From Croceibacterium_A sp044506885 (GTDB lineage Bacteria > Pseudomonadota > Alphaproteobacteria > Sphingomonadales > Sphingomonadaceae): a stretch of DNA of 64,000 nucleotides. The translations under genes and the position numbers were made by a program. The stretch is taken from NCBI GenBank assembly GCA_044506885.1, contig JBIQKC010000002.1, positions 1 to 64,000 on the forward strand, written 5' to 3'. This document shows positions 60,813-64,000 of this stretch, piece after piece (the first letter of the stretch is position 1; the number at the start of each line of letters is the position of its first letter). The notes beneath the pieces were generated by a model. The model ran no database searches and was not told where the DNA came from. It was given only the letters and a program-made list of their open reading frames with translations.

Positions 60813-61589
60813 ATGTTCGACTTCGCAAGCCTGACGTTCGCCGACATCGCGCCGTTCATCGCCATCGGCTTTGCCGCGCAGCTGATCGACGGCGCGTTGG
60901 GGATGGCCTTCGGGGTCATCTCGCAGACGTTGCTGGTCAGCATCGGGGTTTCCCCGGCGGCGGCATCGGCGAGCGTGCATCTGGTGGAAGTGTTCACCAC
61001 CGGCGCATCGGGCGCGAGCCATATCGTGCATCGCAATGTGGACTGGGGGCTGTTCAGGCGCCTGGTCCCGTTCGGTGTCGCGGGCGGGGTGCTGGGGGCT
61101 TATGTGCTGTCCAACATCGACGCTTCGGTCGCCCGGCCGTTCGTGATGGCCTATCTGGCCGCGATCGGCGTGTACCTGCTCTACAAGGCGGTGTGCATGC
61201 GGATGGAGCCGAAGTTCGAGGACCCGAAGACCACCCGCCCGCTGGCGGTGATCGGCGGGTTCCTCGACGCGGCGGGCGGCGGCGGGTGGGGCCCCGTCGT
61301 CACCTCCAACCTGCTGGTGCAGGGCGGGGAGCCGCGCAAGATCGTCGGCACGGTCAATTCGGCCGAGTTCCTGCTGGCGCTGTCGGTGTCGGTCGCCTTC
61401 ATCCTGCATCTGGGGCTGGAGGCGTTCACGCTGGCGACCGTAGGCCTGATCGTCGGCGGCGTGGCGGCGGCGCCATTCGGGGCGATCGTGGCGCGCAAGG
61501 TGAAGCCGCGCATGCTGCTGGGCGCGGTGTCGATCGTGCTGATCGTGACCAGCCTCTATTCCATCTGGCGCGCCTGGCCGGTGTTCTGA
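60813..61589 (+). CDS. TauE/SafE family membrane exporter
   Basis: 258 residues with about eight membrane helices. The repeated TSUP motif appears as GFAAQLIDGALGMAFG in the first half and GGFLDAAGGGGWGPVVTSNLL in the second. The family moves sulfite, sulfoacetate or related sulfur anions and also organic acids across the inner membrane. GAGAGGA precedes the ATG. It is the last gene of the Rrf2-YezD-receptor row and convergent with wrbA, with only 13 bases between the stops. Confidence 0.9.
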   Translation: MFDFASLTFADIAPFIAIGFAAQLIDGALGMAFGVISQTLLVSIGVSPAAASASVHLVEVFTTGASGASHIVHRNVDWGLFRRLVPFGVAGGVLGAYVLSNIDASVARPFVMAYLAAIGVYLLYKAVCMRMEPKFEDPKTTRPLAVIGGFLDAAGGGGWGPVVTSNLLVQGGEPRKIVGTVNSAEFLLALSVSVAFILHLGLEAFTLATVGLIVGGVAAAPFGAIVARKVKPRMLLGAVSIVLIVTSLYSIWRAWPVF

Positions 61590-61602
61590 GCGGCGGCGGC
61601 GG

Positions 61603-62205
61603 TCAGGCGGTGAGCCTGGCCGCCGTTTCCGCGACCTTGCGGCCGAGGTAGCGCGCGCCGTCGAGGTCGATCGCGCTCGGCTGGCGCGAACCGTCGCTGT
61701 TGGCGATCGTGCTGGCGCCGTAGGGAGATCCGCCCTTGACCTCTTCCGAGCCGTTCTGCGCCGCGAAATTGTAGTCGAGGCCGACGATCGTGCAGCCCAT
61801 GTGCAGCAGGTTGGTGAGGATCGAGAACAGCGTCGTTTCCTGCCCGCCGTGCTGCGCGGCGGTGGAGGTGAAGGCCGCGCCGACCTTGCCGACCAGCGCC
61901 CCGCGCATCCACAGCCCGCCGGTCTGGTCCCAGAAGCTCGCCATCTGGCTCGACATGCGGCCATAGCGGGTCGGGCTGCCGACCACGAGGCCGTCGTAGT
62001 CGGCAAGCGCGTCGGGGCCTTCGATCTCGGCATGGCTTTCGTCGGGGCGGAAGCCGGCGGCGATGGCCACTTCGGACGGCGCGGTTTCGGGGACGCGGCG
62101 GATGTCGCACTCGTGCCCCGCCTCGCGCACGCCCTCGGCCACCGCCTCGGCCATCTGCGCCACGTGGCCGTAGGAGGAATAGTAGAGCACGATGATGCGG
62201 GCCAT
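61603..62205 (-). CDS. wrbA: NAD(P)H:quinone oxidoreductase, WrbA type
   Basis: 200 residues. The flavodoxin-like FMN site is IVLYYSSYGHVAQMAEAV, and GLVVGSPTRYGRMSSQM and TSTAAQHGGQETTL are typical of WrbA. It reduces quinones by two electrons in the cytoplasm, avoiding semiquinone radicals. It is 41 bases downstream of the LuxR-type regulator on the same strand and could be in its message, but the regulator may act elsewhere. Confidence 0.95.
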   Translation of the reverse strand: MARIIVLYYSSYGHVAQMAEAVAEGVREAGHECDIRRVPETAPSEVAIAAGFRPDESHAEIEGPDALADYDGLVVGSPTRYGRMSSQMASFWDQTGGLWMRGALVGKVGAAFTSTAAQHGGQETTLFSILTNLLHMGCTIVGLDYNFAAQNGSEEVKGGSPYGASTIANSDGSRQPSAIDLDGARYLGRKVAETAARLTA

Positions 62206-62246
62206 GACCTGTCCTTTCGCGTGAGAATGCTGTTCGGGCGAAAGTC

Positions 62247-63353
62247 CTAGAGCAGCGTCAGCAGGTGCGCCAGTTCCGCCTTGCCGCGCGTTTCGGTCTT
62301 GGCGAGGATTGCCTTTACGTGGCTGCGCACCGTTGAAAGGCGGCGGCCGGTGCGGTGGGCGATCGCCTCGTCGGGCAGGCCCAGCCGCAGCAGCGCGGCG
62401 ACCTGACATTCCGCCGGGGTGAGCCCGAACAGGTCGGCCAGTTCAGCCGCGCCATCGCGGATCCCGGTATCGACGGGGTCGATCACCTGGACGATCGCGG
62501 CGGGGCGGAACATCTCGAACGGGCTGGGCGGGCGCGGCAGCGGCGATACGCGCATGAACCGGCGTCCCCCCACATCCCCCGCCCCCGACATGCGCAGGAC
62601 GTGCATCGCGCCGCCCACGGCCCCGCTCTCGACCGCCGCGAGCGCCCCGCGCAGCAGCGCGCCGAACCGGCGGTCGGCGGCGGCGTCGGTCAGTTCCAGC
62701 CGCCCGCCCTTGAGCGCGATCCCGTCGCCCTGCGTCAGCAGCGCGGCGGCCGCCTCGCTGGTCGCGCAGACCCGGCCCGCGCCGTCGATCAGGAACAGCG
62801 CCTCGGTGCGGCTGGCGAGGTCTGGCGGGCGCGCGGCGATCCGCATCGCCCGCTCCATGTGCTCGAACAGCATCAGGAACAGCCGCTGTTCCTCGTCCGT
62901 CTGCACCGGCTGGTCGGCCGGCGTGTTGATCGAGACGGCGAAAGTGAGGCCGTCCATCGGCGCGGTGTAGCGCACCAGGCATCCGCCCGAGCCGAGCGTA
63001 TCGCGCAGCCAGCGCGAGAACGGGTGCGCCGCATAGTCGCGCCCGCCGGCCACCATCGGGAGCGAGACGAGCCCCGCGCGCGGGTTGGCGAGCGCATAGC
63101 TCAGCGTCGGATCGGCGCGGTTCTGGAACGCGAAGTAGTCCTTCATCCCGTCCATGAACCGGCCGTCCATGGGGCCGTGGATCTCGCCCTTGCTCAGCCG
63201 GTTGTCCTGCGTGTCCACCACGGACACCATGGCGAACCGCCCGCCGGTGCGCGCCAGCACGCCGTCGAGCGCCTCGCGCCACGCGGGCGCGCCGATCACC
63301 GCGCTGTCGTAGATGCGGCCGATCAGGCGCGAGACGCCTTCGTCGAGGCTCAT
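62247..63353 (-). CDS. LuxR-type transcriptional regulator
   Basis: 368 residues. The C-terminal DNA-binding domain is clear: LTPAECQVAALLRLGLPDEA, IAHRTGRRLSTVRSHVKAIL. The N-terminal 290 residues have no receiver or autoinducer domain I can recognise; a PAS-like fold is possible around residues 185-260 (TEALFLIDGAGRVCATSEAA). The ATG at 63353 leaves a 285-base divergent region to the next secreted-protein gene with a nested palindrome, a fitting target site. It precedes wrbA. Confidence 0.88.
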   Translation of the reverse strand: MSLDEGVSRLIGRIYDSAVIGAPAWREALDGVLARTGGRFAMVSVVDTQDNRLSKGEIHGPMDGRFMDGMKDYFAFQNRADPTLSYALANPRAGLVSLPMVAGGRDYAAHPFSRWLRDTLGSGGCLVRYTAPMDGLTFAVSINTPADQPVQTDEEQRLFLMLFEHMERAMRIAARPPDLASRTEALFLIDGAGRVCATSEAAAALLTQGDGIALKGGRLELTDAAADRRFGALLRGALAAVESGAVGGAMHVLRMSGAGDVGGRRFMRVSPLPRPPSPFEMFRPAAIVQVIDPVDTGIRDGAAELADLFGLTPAECQVAALLRLGLPDEAIAHRTGRRLSTVRSHVKAILAKTETRGKAELAHLLTLL

Positions 63354-63540
63354 GGCCCCGGCCTCGCCGCAGTCCCGCCTTGCGCGCCGCGCGCGCCGCC
63401 GTGCTCCCGACCCATCGCGCCTTGCCCCCCAGGTTGCGCCGCCTGTCCGTCCAACGGAGCGCGAAAGGTAAACCGGGCGCGGCCCCACGCGCAACCGCGA
63501 AGCGCCGCGCTTGTCCCGGAACGGCACGGACGCCCGAATT

Positions 63541-63585
63541 ATTCGCCTATCTCCCCAGTATTGGGGACGCGGCGATCAGGCGAAT
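63541..63585. promoter_or_regulatory. Nested palindrome in the divergent LuxR/secreted-protein region
   Basis: ATTCGCCT (63541-63548) faces AGGCGAAT (63578-63585) perfectly, and between them TCCCCA and TGGGGA flank GTAT. Such a two-tier inverted repeat is well placed, 54 bases before the secreted-protein ATG, to bind a dimeric regulator such as the LuxR-type protein. Confidence 0.5.
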
Positions 63586-63638
63586 CGGTCACAAACGCCG
63601 CGTTAACCATTTGTGGGCTTTCGACGGGGGATTTGACC

Positions 63639-64000
63639 ATGAAACACCTGACCGTACTTGGCTCAGCGCTGGCGTTGTCCGTTATTGCCGCCGCACCTGC
63701 GGGAGCGGTGGAATGCGATCCAACAAACGGGGATTGCTATGGGGTTTGGGCTACGAGTGGCCTCAGCGGGTATCATGGCAGCGAAGGTGGCGGGAACGTG
63801 ACCAGCGCTTCCTTCAGCTACGATGCGTCTGCCGACTGGGCGAATACCTATGGTTACGCCTCTGGAGATCTGGCGACTGGCGCGATGCATGCGTACGCAA
63901 CGTCGTCCTATTGGGCAGGGAGCGTCAGCGTACAACTCTACGAACGTTTCGGCTTCGATTTGCCGGACGGAGTTACCAGCCTGGAAGTGCCTGTAACATG
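63639..64000 (+). CDS. Secreted protein, C-terminus outside window
   Basis: The first 120 codons are in the window. A signal peptide (LTVLGSALALSVIAAAPAGA) is followed by two cysteines (VECDPTNGDCYGVW) and a beta-rich body with many Gly, Ser, Tyr and Ala (SFSYDASADWANTYGYASGD). The layout resembles PEP-CTERM sorted proteins such as the one at 56675, but the tail that would prove it is cut off. It is divergent from the LuxR-type gene. Confidence 0.75.
   Translation, partial: MKHLTVLGSALALSVIAAAPAGAVECDPTNGDCYGVWATSGLSGYHGSEGGGNVTSASFSYDASADWANTYGYASGDLATGAMHAYATSSYWAGSVSVQLYERFGFDLPDGVTSLEVPVT

Overview
The window is GC-rich, gene-dense DNA from an alphaproteobacterium. It is most likely a member of the Sphingomonadales, close to the Erythrobacteraceae or Sphingomonadaceae. 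Supporting signs are a circularly permuted two-piece tmRNA gene with the tag ANDNEALALAA, a PEPxxWA-CTERM secreted protein, the lptD-surA-pdxA-rsmA gene order, a short DnaA-like HdaA, DUF2794, two TonB-dependent receptors and a LigE-type glutathione S-transferase. It reads as chromosome: housekeeping genes for purines, cell-wall precursors, outer-membrane biogenesis and replication alternate with catabolic blocks. No phage, plasmid, CRISPR array or tRNA gene was seen.

Region 1-11.4 kb is an oxidative periplasmic block. It has three PQQ-dependent dehydrogenases (one with a fused cytochrome c domain), a small soluble cytochrome c, a cytochrome c'-like lipoprotein operon with a HupE/UreJ membrane protein and a membrane-anchored partner, an exported lipoprotein with VOC domains, and two paralogous secreted proteins of unknown function. 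A 270-bp element with inverted termini lies between two of the dehydrogenases.

Region 11.4-19.0 kb holds a coupled set on the minus strand: a NUDIX hydrolase, a ketopantoate reductase-like enzyme, a LigE-like beta-etherase, a hydroxyacid dehydrogenase and D-glycerate kinase. A LemA lipoprotein followed by three TPM-domain proteins comes next, and then mscL on the plus strand. Region 19.1-26 kb holds ssrA, arginine succinyltransferase pathway genes (astA, astB and a coupled M20 hydrolase), malate synthase G and a PilZ protein. Region 26-34.4 kb holds rsmA, pdxA, surA and lptD, then divergent pepA, holC and ndk.

Region 34.4-54 kb mixes purine synthesis (purN fused to an extra domain, purM, purQ, purS, purC) with hdaA, cysE, glmU and glmS. 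It also has two PIN-domain toxin-antitoxin pairs, one of them lodged between glmU and glmS, a GGDEF-EAL protein and an M16 peptidase. Region 54-64 kb is envelope and uptake biology: two TonB-dependent receptors, an Rrf2 regulator with a YezD-like small protein and a TauE/SafE exporter (a likely sulfur-related set), WrbA, a LuxR-type regulator and two secreted proteins.

Most minus-strand operons use 1- to 4-base stop/start overlaps, so translational coupling is common. The strongest non-coding signals are the permuted ssrA with a repeated hairpin, a hairpin with a U-run at the predicted 5' end of the purC message, palindromic operators before both toxin-antitoxin pairs, and several intergenic palindromes, one of which supplies the purN ribosome binding site.
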